A stretch of 64,000 nucleotides of DNA from Colimorpha sp045576855 (GTDB taxonomy: Bacteria > Bacteroidota > Bacteroidia > Bacteroidales > P3). Position numbers and translations under genes: made by a program. The DNA is taken from assembly GCA_045576855.1 (NCBI GenBank), contig JAZNHG010000038.1, positions 1 through 64,000 on the forward strand, written 5' to 3'. The notes under the pieces were generated by a model, which was not told where the DNA came from, did no database searches, and worked only from the letters and a program-made list of their open reading frames with translations. Each line of letters opens with the position of its first letter. The first letter of the stretch is position 1. Below are positions 41,220 through 50,732 of the stretch, piece by piece.

Positions 41220-42632
41220 ATGGAGACTGGTCAAGACGCAATACATTCGCTACCCTATGATATCACTGAAGCCATAAGCATCTTTGAATACAGCAAAAGA
41301 CTGCTTGGTAAAACTCTTCGTGATTTTGTGTGGGATGGTTATCAGCCAAAGAAAGGCAAAGGGGGGCTTGGTCAGATGGTAGAGAATATTTTCTTTATGC
41401 TTGAGACCAACAATAATGCTCATGCCGACTTTTCGGATGCAGAGATGGAACTAAAATGCACTCCACTAAAAAAGAGCAAACAAGAGGAGTATCGTATAAA
41501 AGAGCGGCTAGTATGCAATATGATTAATTATTGCGAAGTTGTAGAAGAGGATTTCGAACATTCTCATTTCTATCTCAAATGCCAGTTAATGTTGATACTT
41601 TTCTATTTGCATCAATCTAACTGTGATAACCTAGACCTTGAGTTTGTCTTTTCTGTTCTATGGAAATTGCCAGAGAAAGACCTTCTAATTATACGCCATG
41701 ACTATGAGGTTATTATTGATAAAATAAAGCAGGGAAGGGCTCACGAATTGTCCGAAGGTGACACAATGTATCTTGGAGCATGTCGTAAAGGGCAAAGGGG
41801 AGATAGTATGATGAAACAGCCGAACAACCCAAATGTAGATGCTCCGCGTCGGGCTTTTTGTTTAAAAATGGCTTATATGCGTACCATATTGGGTTATGTA
41901 ATAGTGAGAGGACAGAATGCAGTGTCCAATGTTCCGGGAGTGAAATCCGAATTAGTGAGTACAAAGGCACTTCGTGTACATTCATTTGAAGACATTATCC
42001 TCAGCCGATTCACCCCCTTTTTGCATAAAGACTATCACAAAATTGCCAAGAAAAAGAAAGTGGATATATCCAATAATCCCAAGAGTAAGTTTGCGATGAT
42101 TGCAAATGCAATTGCAGCATCGTCAAAATGTGCAAATGTGAATCGCTCCGAGGAGTTTCTGAAAGCTGGTCTAACAATGAAAACTATCCGTGTGCAAGTA
42201 AACGGTAACATAAAAGAGGCTATGTCGTTTGAAAACATCGACTATTTTGAAGTTGCAGAATGCGAAGATTGGCTTGATTCAAGACTTTATGAACTGTATT
42301 CTAGTAGATTTATGTTTGTGATTTTTAAAGAACAGACTGCCGGCAAGGATGATTACGCACTTGACGATGTCTTTTTCTGGACAATGCCGCAAAGTGACCT
42401 GGAGATTGCAGAGAAGTATTGGAATCATATCAAAGACAACATTCTTTCAGGTCATATTTCAGAAGAGTATTGGTGGAAGGGTACAGATAAAAGAAAGTTT
42501 CATGTCCGCCCCAAAGCCCAAAACGCAATAGATTTAGTGCAAACACCAAGTGGAAAAATGGCCAAAAAGTTCTGCTATTGGTTCAACAATGATTATGTTC
42601 GTGAAATAGTCGACAATCACAGAAAGAATTGA
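41220..42632 (+). CDS. Sau3AI/MutH-family type II restriction endonuclease
   Basis: 470 aa. 'GGLGQMVENIF' (~60) and 'ADFSDAEMELKCTPLKK' (~77-93) supply the catalytic D...ExK of the MutH/Sau3AI fold, and the second half resembles the C-terminal DNA-binding domain of Sau3AI. This predicts cleavage at GATC, to be taken as an inference. It lies 1 bp before a cytosine methylase gene; the two form a unit. It is lower in GC than the neighbouring redox genes. A TAATTTTGC box lies at 41130-41138, without a clear -33. Confidence 0.82.
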   Translation: METGQDAIHSLPYDITEAISIFEYSKRLLGKTLRDFVWDGYQPKKGKGGLGQMVENIFFMLETNNNAHADFSDAEMELKCTPLKKSKQEEYRIKERLVCNMINYCEVVEEDFEHSHFYLKCQLMLILFYLHQSNCDNLDLEFVFSVLWKLPEKDLLIIRHDYEVIIDKIKQGRAHELSEGDTMYLGACRKGQRGDSMMKQPNNPNVDAPRRAFCLKMAYMRTILGYVIVRGQNAVSNVPGVKSELVSTKALRVHSFEDIILSRFTPFLHKDYHKIAKKKKVDISNNPKSKFAMIANAIAASSKCANVNRSEEFLKAGLTMKTIRVQVNGNIKEAMSFENIDYFEVAECEDWLDSRLYELYSSRFMFVIFKEQTAGKDDYALDDVFFWTMPQSDLEIAEKYWNHIKDNILSGHISEEYWWKGTDKRKFHVRPKAQNAIDLVQTPSGKMAKKFCYWFNNDYVREIVDNHRKN

Positions 42633-42633
42633 T

Positions 42634-44358
42634 ATGGAAAAACACAGTATAAAGGTAGTTGAATTATTTGCTGGTGTAGGAGGTTTCCGTATTGGTCTTG
42701 AAGGAGCTTCGGATGCCTACGAAACCATTTGGAACAATCAGTGGGAGCCTTCGACTTTGCATCAAGACGCATCGTTGGTATATAGAGCACGTTTTGGCTC
42801 AAAAGGACATGTTAATAAGGATATTAATATGGTGCCTACTTCCGAGATACCAGACCATGATTTGTTGGTTGGTGGTTTTCCTTGTCAAGACTATTCTGTG
42901 GCTGCTTCGTTGGGCCGTTCTGGTGGTATTGAAGGTAAGAAAGGGGTGCTTTGGTGGCAGATATATCGTATTTTGAACGAGAAAGGTGATAGTAAACCTA
43001 AGTATATATTTTTTGAGAATGTTGACCGTCTGTTGAATTCGCCTGCGACCCAACGTGGCCGCGACTTTGCAATTATTCTAGCTTCGTTGGCCGACCTCGG
43101 TTATGTGGTGGAGTGGCGCATTATCAACGCGGCCGACTACGGTATGCCTCAACGACGCCGCAGGACATATATTTTAGGCTTTTTGAAAGGGTCAGTTGTG
43201 TCGAACAAAATAGGATTATTAGAAGACTGGGTAGAATACGATGGCGTTTTGGCGCAGGCATTCCATTTCCGCAGAAAAGAGGCGTCGGAATCCTTTTTTG
43301 ACATTCAGGGTACCATTCAGGAGGTCTCTGCAAGTTTTAATAAAGGTATGAAGAATACTCCGTTTGGAAGTGCAGGCATTATGAGAGACCGCCACGTCTA
43401 TACTGTTGATGCCGAACCGGTCTACGCTGGGACTACACAAACACTCGGAGATAATCTTGTTGACGAGGACTTTGTGCCCGAAGAGTTCTTTATTCCCGAA
43501 GATGAGTTGTCAAAATGGCAATATGAGAAAGGTGCAAAAAAAATCAACCGGATTTCGAAAGAGGGCTTTGAATATGTCTTCTCCGAAGGCGGAATGGCCT
43601 TCCCAGACTATTTGGATAAACCTTCACGCACGATGATTACTGGTGAAGGAGGCTCATCCCCGTCACGTTTCAAACACGTGGTCCAAACACCATCAGGGCG
43701 TTATCGACGTTTAATTCCTATAGAACTAGAACGTTTGAATATGTTCCCGGACAATCATACGTATCACCCGGAAGTATCTGATGGTCGACGTGCATTTCTG
43801 ATGGGTAATGCATTGGTGTGCGGTGTGGTTCAGGAAGTAGGACGTAGCCTTTATCGGTTCATCTATGATGAAGCTCCCGTTTCTACGCATCCTATTTACG
43901 TGCAACGTAACTCGCGACCAGTGCTCTCGTTAACCCTGTTCAATACCGAAGAAGAATTAGTGGTCAACAAGCCCAAGAAGACATATAAATTGGATACTGC
44001 AAAACGCTTGCTCGTCGGTTTGGTTAGAAAAGATAACGAAGAATACTTCCTCTGTCAAGAACCGTCTAAACTATACTATACCGGCAATGTGGAATCTTTT
44101 CCGTCAACCATTGCAATCAATAAACTCTACTACTTTATGCCCTACATTAAGGGCAAAGGTGTTCGGGATTTATACCTCATTAAGGTGGTTCGAATAGGTA
44201 GCAAGACAGAAATTCATCCAGAGCTAGATGACGAGAAATACCCTCGTTTGGTTTTTGAACTGGAGTTCCTGGAAAGCCTACCCCAATACAAAATGATAAA
44301 CCTAAACTTCCAGCACTCTTTTACAGACACGTTTCTTGGTCGGGTATTCAAATTTTAG
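42634..44358 (+). CDS. DNA (cytosine-5) methyltransferase
   Basis: 574 aa. Motif I 'ELFAGVGGFRIGLEG' (~9), motif IV 'GGFPCQDYSVA' with the catalytic cysteine (~84), motif VI 'ENVDRLL', motif VIII 'QRRRRTYILGF' and motif X 'GNALVCGVV' are all present. About 170 further residues follow motif X. It partners the Sau3AI-type endonuclease, so the predicted target is the cytosine in GATC. Confidence 0.92.
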   Translation: MEKHSIKVVELFAGVGGFRIGLEGASDAYETIWNNQWEPSTLHQDASLVYRARFGSKGHVNKDINMVPTSEIPDHDLLVGGFPCQDYSVAASLGRSGGIEGKKGVLWWQIYRILNEKGDSKPKYIFFENVDRLLNSPATQRGRDFAIILASLADLGYVVEWRIINAADYGMPQRRRRTYILGFLKGSVVSNKIGLLEDWVEYDGVLAQAFHFRRKEASESFFDIQGTIQEVSASFNKGMKNTPFGSAGIMRDRHVYTVDAEPVYAGTTQTLGDNLVDEDFVPEEFFIPEDELSKWQYEKGAKKINRISKEGFEYVFSEGGMAFPDYLDKPSRTMITGEGGSSPSRFKHVVQTPSGRYRRLIPIELERLNMFPDNHTYHPEVSDGRRAFLMGNALVCGVVQEVGRSLYRFIYDEAPVSTHPIYVQRNSRPVLSLTLFNTEEELVVNKPKKTYKLDTAKRLLVGLVRKDNEEYFLCQEPSKLYYTGNVESFPSTIAINKLYYFMPYIKGKGVRDLYLIKVVRIGSKTEIHPELDDEKYPRLVFELEFLESLPQYKMINLNFQHSFTDTFLGRVFKF

Positions 44359-44370
44359 ATTTCGCTAATT

Positions 44371-44583
44371 ATGAATGAATATATATATTACACTACAGAA
44401 GGATATACTACGGCTCCCAATGAAAACTACGAAGTGGAAAACTGCCAGGTGATGGGCATTGCTCAGGGAGAGTCGGAGGTTGAGGCGCGGAAAAACTTGA
44501 TAGAAGAGAATCCGTGGATTGTGGAGGCTGGATTTGATTCCGAACATTTCATCTGCCGAAAATTGGCTTCAAAGGATGTGTAA
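44371..44583 (+). CDS. Small hypothetical protein next to the restriction system
   Basis: 70 aa, acidic, 12 bp after the methylase gene and co-directional. 'YIYYTTEGYTTAPN' leads into 'SEVEARKNLIEENPWIVEAG'. I recognise no family. The spacing suggests it moves with the restriction-modification pair, but a housekeeping role cannot be ruled out. Confidence 0.6.
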   Translation: MNEYIYYTTEGYTTAPNENYEVENCQVMGIAQGESEVEARKNLIEENPWIVEAGFDSEHFICRKLASKDV

Positions 44584-44601
44584 TTCGTTATATGTAATCA
44601 A

Positions 44602-45723
44602 ATGAAAAAGACCTTATTATCAGCCATGCTGCTCGGCGCTGTGCTGACAGCGTGCCACCAGACGACAACAAACGAACAAAAAGAAACGAATATGACAAAA
44701 ATGGAACTGACTCAGGAGTGGGACAAGGTGTTCCCGCTGAGCGAAAAAGTAAGCCACCGCAAGGTGACGTTCGAAACGCAGTACGGGCTGACGCTGGCCG
44801 CCGACCTCTATACGCCTGTCGGCGGTGAAAAGTTAAAAGTTAAAGGTGAAAAGTATCCGGCCATCGCCGTGAGCGGTCCCTTCGGAGCCGTCAAGGAGCA
44901 GAGCAGCGGCCTCTATGCGATGCGGATGGCCGAGCGCGGATTTGTGGCGCTGGCCTTCGACCCCTCCTATACTGGCGAGAGCAGCGGCACGCCCCGCCGC
45001 ACGGCATCGCCCGACATCAACACCGAGGACTTTATGGCCGCCGTCGACTACCTGTCGCAGCTTGAGAATGTAGACCCCGAGCGCATCGGCATCATCGGCA
45101 TCTGCGGCTGGGGTGGCATCGCCCTCAACGCAGCCGCTGCCGACCCGCGCATCAAGGCCACCGTGGCCAGCACGATGTACGACATGACGCGCGTCAGCGG
45201 CAACGGCTATTTCGACAGCGAGGACAAAGAGGAGTCGCGCCACGCCGCCCGCGAGGCAATGGGCCGCCAGCGCCTCGCTGACCACATGGCCATGGCCGGT
45301 GGCGTCGTCGACCCGCTGCCAGACGACGCCCCGCAGTTCGTCAAAGACTACCACGCCTACTACAAGACCCCTCGCGGCTACCACGCCCGCAGCGGCAACA
45401 GCAACGACGGCTGGCGCACCATCGGCACCCAGGCCTACGCCAACGCCCGCTTCCTCTACTACATCAACGAGATACGCTCCGCCGTCCTCGTCATGCACGG
45501 CGAGAAGGCCCACAGCCGCTACTTCGGCGAAGCTGCCTACCACTATATGGTCGAGGGTAAAGCCGAGGGCTACAACACCGTCGGCAAGCCCAACCCCAAT
45601 CCCGAGAACAAGCAACTGCTCATCATTCCCGGCGCCACCCACTGCGACCTCTACGATGGCGGCACGGGCAACTACATTCCCTGGGACACGCTGACCGACT
45701 TCTTTACCAATAACATGAAATAA
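44602..45723 (+). CDS. Alpha/beta hydrolase lipoprotein (dienelactone-hydrolase/YcjY-like)
   Basis: 373 aa. Lipoprotein signal with 'LGAVLTACHQ' (Cys ~18). The nucleophile elbow is 'GICGWGG' (~172), where the central residue would be cysteine as in dienelactone hydrolases; the histidine is likely in 'PGATHCDLYD' near the C-terminus. The residues 'GGEKLKVKGEK' (~74) are encoded by a short aaagtta-type repeat like the 31989-32040 array and may be an insertion. It starts 18 bp after the small gene and ends 1 bp before the reductase gene. Confidence 0.85.
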   Translation: MKKTLLSAMLLGAVLTACHQTTTNEQKETNMTKMELTQEWDKVFPLSEKVSHRKVTFETQYGLTLAADLYTPVGGEKLKVKGEKYPAIAVSGPFGAVKEQSSGLYAMRMAERGFVALAFDPSYTGESSGTPRRTASPDINTEDFMAAVDYLSQLENVDPERIGIIGICGWGGIALNAAAADPRIKATVASTMYDMTRVSGNGYFDSEDKEESRHAAREAMGRQRLADHMAMAGGVVDPLPDDAPQFVKDYHAYYKTPRGYHARSGNSNDGWRTIGTQAYANARFLYYINEIRSAVLVMHGEKAHSRYFGEAAYHYMVEGKAEGYNTVGKPNPNPENKQLLIIPGATHCDLYDGGTGNYIPWDTLTDFFTNNMK

Positions 45724-45724
45724 T

Positions 45725-46261
45725 ATGAAGAGAGTAATCGTCATATCAACCAGTCTCCGCCCTGGCTCCAACAGCCACGCTTTGGCGGAGCAGTTTGCCC
45801 GCGGTGCGGAAGTCGCAGGGCACCAGGTGGAACTCATCTCGCTGCGCGGCAAGGAAATACGGTTCTGTGTGGGCTGCCTCTCGTGCCAGACGACGGGCGC
45901 CTGCGTCTTCCGGGACGACGTGCCGGCCATCATGGAGCGCGTCCTGCAGGCCGACGTGGTCTGCTGGGCCACGCCCATCTACTACTACGAGATGAGCGGC
46001 CAGATGAAGACCCTCATCGACCGCATGAATGCCATGTACACAAAGGATTACCGCTTCCGCGACATCTACCTGCTGACCACCGCCGCCGAGGACGAGCCCT
46101 CGGTCCCCGAGCGTGCCGAGAGCGGTCTGCAGGGTTGGATAGACTGCTACGGCAGGTCACAGCTCCGGGGACACCTCTTCTGCGGCGGAGTAGGCGGCCC
46201 CAACGAGGTGGAGGGGAACCCCAGGCTGAAGGATGCCTACGAGATGGGCAGGGCGGTATGA
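45725..46261 (+). CDS. NADPH-dependent FMN reductase family protein
   Basis: 178 aa. 'VISTSLRPGSNSHALAEQF' forms the FMN phosphate loop, 'CVGCLSCQTTGACVFRDDV' is the cysteine cluster of this branch, and 'ATPIYYYEMSGQMKTLIDR' binds flavin. It resembles the 38833-39453 protein. The restriction system lies between the two, suggesting that it split one redox cluster. A terminator follows. Confidence 0.88.
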   Translation: MKRVIVISTSLRPGSNSHALAEQFARGAEVAGHQVELISLRGKEIRFCVGCLSCQTTGACVFRDDVPAIMERVLQADVVCWATPIYYYEMSGQMKTLIDRMNAMYTKDYRFRDIYLLTTAAEDEPSVPERAESGLQGWIDCYGRSQLRGHLFCGGVGGPNEVEGNPRLKDAYEMGRAV

Positions 46262-46271
46262 GCTGCCAATG

Positions 46272-46300
46272 AAAGCGACCGGAAACGGTCGCTTTTTTTT
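46272..46300 (+). terminator. Rho-independent terminator
   Basis: AAAGCGACCG-GAAA-CGGTCGCTTT followed by a run of T; a stable tetraloop hairpin 10 bp after the reductase stop. Confidence 0.9.
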
Positions 46301-46446
46301 GTTCTGCCCTTTCGGAGGCAAAATGTGCCAAAATACGCCAAATTTGCGTGTAGTATATTGTAATACAGCTATATACATATTTTTGAAAAAAGTCGGAATT
46401 GCTGCCAAAAATGTACCTGTATAATAGCCTAATAATCAGGGACAAC

Positions 46447-46545
46447 GAGGTACCATCTCCTACTCATCTCCTACTCATCTCCTACCCATCTCCTTGTCAT
46501 CGCTTTTTCGAGTAGGAGATGGGTAGGAGAAGGGTCGTGGAATGT
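46447..46545. repeat. 11-bp array (cctactcatct) with inverted partner
   Basis: 'gaggtaccatct' is followed by three CCTACTCATCT-like units, a short core and the inverse words 'gagtaggagatgggtaggag'. Similar elements lie at 1176-1250 and 63308-63398. Confidence 0.8.
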
Positions 46546-46909
46546 AGGTCGAAAGGTATGTGAATGTACCTTGTTGGGGGTTCAGATGCTGCCACATGGT
46601 GGGTGGAAAATATGCAACGGGGAAGTGTGGCACGGGTGGGAGGCGACGGGTTGTGGTCGGGTATGGCAGTACCGCAGACGGAAGATATTCTATGGCTATC
46701 CTGTGGCTTGGGGGATGCTCTCAGGTGTGTGTGGTGGGTGTTTTTTTGGTGTGTCTGTGTCGGATTTGGATTTTTTTTGTACTTTTGCAGCCGGAAACCG
46801 GATGGTTGTGTCAGTGTCGACAGCCGGTACATTGGCCTTTCCGGCTTGACTACCTGCCGGCCAGAATACTGAATTGAATACTGATAATTAATAAAATGCA
46901 TAATACAAG
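46546..46909. promoter_or_regulatory. Intergenic region with a -7 box for the GIN-domain gene
   Basis: TACTTTTGC at 46780-46788 fits a -7 element, 121 bp before the GIN-domain ATG; no TTG is properly spaced upstream. The GT-rich stretch before it has no recognisable gene. Confidence 0.45.
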
Positions 46910-47680
46910 ATGAAGACACTCCGAATTGCAATGCTGGTAGCGGCTGCTACTCTCGGTTTCGCTGGTTGCGAAACGTACTACGGCGAACCCGTCAGCTTCC
47001 GTCAGGATGTCGCCGGCAACTACACCGCCGTCAAGGTGAGCCATGCTTTCGACGTGACCGTCAGCGACACGGCCACCGCGGCCACCGTCACCGTGCCCGA
47101 GAAGATGGTCGACAAGGTGAAGCTGCAGGTGCGTAACGGGGTGCTGGAAATTGGCTTCCAGAAGACCCTCGCCTTCACCATTGGCGAATGCAGCGTGATA
47201 TTGCCGCTGAACGCCAACGTGAAAGACCTCGAGGTTTCGGGTGCCTCGTCGTATGCCGGCGACCTGCAGGGCGACAGGAGCGAGGTGGACGTTTCCGGCT
47301 CCTCCTCGTTCCGTGGCAATATCGCTGCCGCCGAGATAGACTTCGAGATTTCCGGTGCCTCCGAGGCCCGATGCACTGTGACGGCCGACAGAATAGATGC
47401 CGAGGTCAGTGGCGCCAGCGATGTCACCCTCGGCGGCGACTGCACCGGCACGATGGATATCGAGGTCAGCGGTTCGAGCAAACTGCATGCCGAGGCCCTT
47501 GGCACCAGTGCCGTCACCGGCAACGTGAGTGGCTCCAGCCGTGCCGATGTGACTGTGTGCGACCGTATCGCCGTCAGTGTGAGTGGCGCCAGCAATGTCA
47601 CCTACGGCCTCTCGTCGCCCGAATGCCGCCCCACCTACGAATGCACCACCAGCGGTGCCTCCAACGTAGCTCCCCGCTAG
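46910..47680 (+). CDS. GIN-domain (DUF2807) lipoprotein
   Basis: 256 aa. Lipoprotein signal 'AATLGFAGCETYYGE' (Cys ~20). The rest is a beta-helix made of short repeats such as 'LEVSGASSYAGDLQGDRSEV', 'VSGSSSFRGNI' and 'VSGASDVTLGG', typical of the putative autotransporter-adhesin head domain GIN. It is probably anchored in the outer membrane or periplasm; the ligand is unknown. Confidence 0.88.
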   Translation: MKTLRIAMLVAAATLGFAGCETYYGEPVSFRQDVAGNYTAVKVSHAFDVTVSDTATAATVTVPEKMVDKVKLQVRNGVLEIGFQKTLAFTIGECSVILPLNANVKDLEVSGASSYAGDLQGDRSEVDVSGSSSFRGNIAAAEIDFEISGASEARCTVTADRIDAEVSGASDVTLGGDCTGTMDIEVSGSSKLHAEALGTSAVTGNVSGSSRADVTVCDRIAVSVSGASNVTYGLSSPECRPTYECTTSGASNVAPR

Positions 47681-47711
47681 GCGCAGGAGTGTGACAGACC
47701 GCTGTCGGAAA

Positions 47712-48431
47712 ATGGGTATGTCGGACGGTATCACGCACTATTACAGGGAGCTGGGCTCCGGTTTTCCGCTGCTGTTGCTGCACGGCAACGGTGAGGAGAG
47801 CGGCTATTTCGAGCATCAGATGGAGCCTTTCGGCAGGCATTTCCGCGTACTGGCCCTCGACACTCGTGGCCACGGCCGGACGCCGCGCGGCTCGGCCCCC
47901 TTCACCATACGCCAGTTCGCTGACGACCTGCTGGCTTTCATGGACTGTATGGGCATCGCGAAGGCCCACCTGCTGGGCTTTTCCGACGGGGGCAACATCG
48001 CGATGGTCTTCGCCTTGCAGCACCCCGAGCGGGTGGAACGGCTCATCCTCAATGGCGCCAACCTCGACGCGCGTGGGGTGAAGCCGGGCGTGCAGCTGCC
48101 TATCGAGGTGGGCTACCGCGTGGCACGCCTCTTTGCCCGCCGCAGCGAGCAGGCGCGCCGCAATGCCGAGATGCTGGGCCTGATGGTCAATGACCCCAAC
48201 GTGAGGCCCAAAGAGCTGGCACACATCGCGTGCCCCACGCTGGTCGTGGCGGGCGACAAGGACATGATCAAGGAAAGCCACACGCGCCTCATCGCCAGCG
48301 CCATCCCCGGTGCGCAGCTGGCCATCCTGCACGGCGACCACTTCATAGCACACCGCAACCCCGAGGCGTTCAACGCCACGGTGCTGCGGTTCCTGGTTGG
48401 TCAATGCAATGAAGTAGACAGTAGTCAGTAG
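47712..48431 (+). CDS. Alpha/beta hydrolase
   Basis: 239 aa taken from ATG 47712; an in-frame GTG at 47691 is possible. 'LLLHGNGE' forms the oxyanion loop, the nucleophile serine is in 'GFSDGGNIA' (~91), the acid is in 'VVAGDKDMI' and the histidine in 'HGDHFIAHR'. Cytoplasmic, no signal peptide. Its 3' end overlaps the start of a gtagtta-type array (codons for VDSSQ). Confidence 0.87.
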   Translation: MGMSDGITHYYRELGSGFPLLLLHGNGEESGYFEHQMEPFGRHFRVLALDTRGHGRTPRGSAPFTIRQFADDLLAFMDCMGIAKAHLLGFSDGGNIAMVFALQHPERVERLILNGANLDARGVKPGVQLPIEVGYRVARLFARRSEQARRNAEMLGLMVNDPNVRPKELAHIACPTLVVAGDKDMIKESHTRLIASAIPGAQLAILHGDHFIAHRNPEAFNATVLRFLVGQCNEVDSSQ

Positions 48432-48552
48432 TTAAGTAGTTAAGGCAATACCGACGGCTGGCGCATTTGCCGTAACTACTTATCTACTGTCTACTTAACT
48501 ACTAAACTACTTACCTACGTAGCTACTGTCTACTTACCTACTTGCTTACTTG
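48413..48552. repeat. Inverted 7/8-bp arrays (gtagttaa / ctacttac) around a core
   Basis: A left arm of GTAGTTAA-type words, a core 'ggcaataccgacggctggcg', then about ten CTACTTAC/CTACTGTC-type words complementary to the left arm. The first bases serve as the end of the hydrolase gene. Confidence 0.82.
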
Positions 48553-48748
48553 ACCCCCTGCCTGGCCATCTTCCACCAGACGGCGACTCGGGTTGCAAGT
48601 GTTTTGCAGGTCGGTGACTGGAAGCAGTGATGAGGCCGACAAAATGTGAACAACAAACTGCATTTTGTCTATGTGCGATTGCGCTGAGTTTTGTATTTTT
48701 GCACTCGCAAAAATAGAGCTACTATATGTATAATAAACTGATAGTCAA
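48553..48748 (+). promoter_or_regulatory. Intergenic region with a -7 box for the flavodoxin gene
   Basis: TATTTTTGC at 48694-48702 is a good -7 element; the nearest TTG is 26 bp upstream, longer than usual. Nothing else is recognised. Confidence 0.45.
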
Positions 48749-49276
48749 ATGAAACGTATTGTGTCAATCGTTGCCGTATGCTGCCTGATGCTGACGGCGT
48801 GCGCGCAGAATCCCCAAGCAAACAACAACCAAAAGAAAGGAAAGAATATGAGCAAGACACTCGTGGCCTACTTCTCGGCCACCGGAAACACCAAGGCCGC
48901 CGCCCAGCGCCTGGCCAAAGAGATGAACGCCGACCTCTTCGAGATTGCCCCCGCAGAGCCCTACAGCGCTGCCGACCTCGACTGGACCAACAAGCAGAGC
49001 CGCTCCTCGCTGGAGATGAAGGACCGCTCGTCGCGCCCCGCCATCAAGGGCACCTGTGCCAACATGAAGGACTACGACACAGTCTGGATTGGCTTCCCCG
49101 TGTGGTGGTACACGGCCCCCACCATCATCAACACTTTCATCGAGGCCCACGACCTGGGCGGCAAGACTCTCTGCGTCTTCGCCACCAGCGGCGGCAGCAA
49201 CGTCACCGGCTCGGCCAACGACCTGAAAAAAGCCTATCCGCAGTACAACTGGGGCGAAAGCCGACTGATGAATTAA
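48749..49276 (+). CDS. Flavodoxin-fold lipoprotein
   Basis: 175 aa. Lipoprotein signal 'VAVCCLMLTACAQN' (Cys ~18), then 'LVAYFSATGNTKAAAQRLA' (FMN phosphate loop) and 'DTVWIGFPVWWYTAPTIINTF'. A second exported flavodoxin, distinct from the 37215-37835 protein. Exported flavodoxins of this type are frequent in Bacteroidales redox clusters; the partner is unknown. Confidence 0.88.
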   Translation: MKRIVSIVAVCCLMLTACAQNPQANNNQKKGKNMSKTLVAYFSATGNTKAAAQRLAKEMNADLFEIAPAEPYSAADLDWTNKQSRSSLEMKDRSSRPAIKGTCANMKDYDTVWIGFPVWWYTAPTIINTFIEAHDLGGKTLCVFATSGGSNVTGSANDLKKAYPQYNWGESRLMN

Positions 49277-49288
49277 AATGACAGGTTG

Positions 49289-49438
49289 ATGCGTTTATCC
49301 GTTTATCCGTTGATAAGTTGATAAGTTGATAAGTTGATTGGCCAGCGGATAAACATATCAACGTATCAACGTATCAATATATCAACATATCAACATATCA
49401 ACATATCAACGTATCAACATATCAACATATCAACATTT
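49289..49438. repeat. Inverted 8-bp arrays (gttgataa / atatcaac) around a core
   Basis: GTTGATAA units, a core 'ttggccagcggataaac', then ~10 ATATCAAC/GTATCAAC units complementary to the left arm. A smaller version of the same words is at 50478-50552 and 5159-5185. Confidence 0.87.
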
Positions 49439-49452
49439 AAAATAAAGATACA

Positions 49453-50475
49453 ATGAAGAAAGTATTTATGCTTGTGGCAGTTGCCGCTATGATAATGGTC
49501 GGCTGCAAGAACAACACTCAGCCCGCCGAGACCCAGGCTCCCGTCGAAGAGGGCGCCGCCGTCTATCTGACCCGCAATATCAGTCCCGAGGCGCTGGTGA
49601 AAATCTACGAGGCATTGGGCGTGAAGGCCGAAGGTCGTGTGGCGGTGAAGATCAGCACCGGCGAGGGTAGCAATCCCAACTACCTGAAGCCCGAGCTTAT
49701 ACGGCTGCTGGTAGACACCGTGGACGGCACCATCGTGGAATGCAATACTGCCTACGGCAATGCCCCCGAGGACAAGCGGGACGAACGCACCACCTCGGCG
49801 AACCACTGGAAGGTCATCGAGCGTCACGGCTTCATCCCCATGTTCCGCGTGGACATCATGGACGAAGAGGGCGAGATTCGCATCCCCGTGCGCGACACCA
49901 CCCACATCAAGTACGACATCGTGGGCAGCCACATGGAGAACTACGACTTCATGATAGCCCTCAACCACTTCAAGGGTCACCCGATGGGCGGCTACGGCGG
50001 AGCCCTGAAGAACCTCAGCATCGGCTGCGGCAGCCAGAACGGCAAAGCCTATATCCACTCCGCCGGCAAGATGGAGAAGCTTGACATAGCCAAGCTTTGG
50101 ACACCCGAATACATCGGCGACCAAGACGGCTTCCTCGAGAGCATGGCCGCCGCCGCACAGGCTGTGACGGACTACTTTACGGCCAAGAAGGGTATCATCT
50201 ACATCAGCGTGATGAACAACATGAGCATCGACTGCGACTGTGTGGACCATCCCGCCCCGGTCAAGCTGGAGGACTACGGCATACTGGCCTCCACCGACCC
50301 CGTGGCCCTCGACCAGGCTTGCATCGACATTGTCAACAATATGGAGCTGTCGGCCACCAACGACCCCACCGACCTCCGTGCGCGTATCGACAAGCAGCAC
50401 GGCATCCACACCATAGAACATGCCGAAGCCCTTGGTCTCGGCACGCGTAAGTACCACATCGTCAGTGTGGATTGA
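49453..50475 (+). CDS. DUF362 domain lipoprotein
   Basis: 340 aa. Lipoprotein signal 'VAAMIMVGCKN' (Cys ~17). The DUF362 body is recognisable by 'VAVKISTGEG', 'VECNTAYG', 'HFKGHPMGGYGGALKNLSIG' and 'GILASTDPVALDQACIDIV'. There is no ferredoxin-type CxxCxxC cluster, unlike many cytoplasmic members. It lies in the redox-gene neighbourhood; the activity is unknown. Confidence 0.85.
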   Translation: MKKVFMLVAVAAMIMVGCKNNTQPAETQAPVEEGAAVYLTRNISPEALVKIYEALGVKAEGRVAVKISTGEGSNPNYLKPELIRLLVDTVDGTIVECNTAYGNAPEDKRDERTTSANHWKVIERHGFIPMFRVDIMDEEGEIRIPVRDTTHIKYDIVGSHMENYDFMIALNHFKGHPMGGYGGALKNLSIGCGSQNGKAYIHSAGKMEKLDIAKLWTPEYIGDQDGFLESMAAAAQAVTDYFTAKKGIIYISVMNNMSIDCDCVDHPAPVKLEDYGILASTDPVALDQACIDIVNNMELSATNDPTDLRARIDKQHGIHTIEHAEALGLGTRKYHIVSVD

Positions 50476-50477
50476 AT

Positions 50478-50552
50478 AGTTGAGAGGTTGAGAGGTTGAT
50501 AAGTTGATAAGTTTATAGGTTATCGGATAAACTTATCAACTTATCAACGTTT
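50478..50552. repeat. Inverted 8-bp arrays (gttgataa / ttatcaac)
   Basis: GAGAGGTT and GTTGATAA words, a short core 'ataggttatcgg', then TTATCAAC words. Confidence 0.78.
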
Positions 50553-50642
50553 TTGGTCGGAGGTCTGATTGTAGGTCGGAGGTCGGAGGTTGGAGGTCGG
50601 AATCCCATACCTCCGCCCTCCGCCCTCATACCTCCGCCCTTG

Positions 50643-50724
50643 AGAAGGGGTCATCCTACCACCATCCTACCATCATCCTACCACCATCCTACCACCATCC
50701 TACCTATTTAACATTTCAGAAGCC
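50643..50724. repeat. 11-bp array element with conserved ends (copy 2)
   Basis: 'aaggggtcatcc', about five ATCCTACCACC-type units, then the tail 'tttaacatttcagaagccc'. It has the same ends and almost the same internal word as copy 1 (26510-26604). Confidence 0.82.
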
Positions 50725-50732
50725 CGGTTGAG

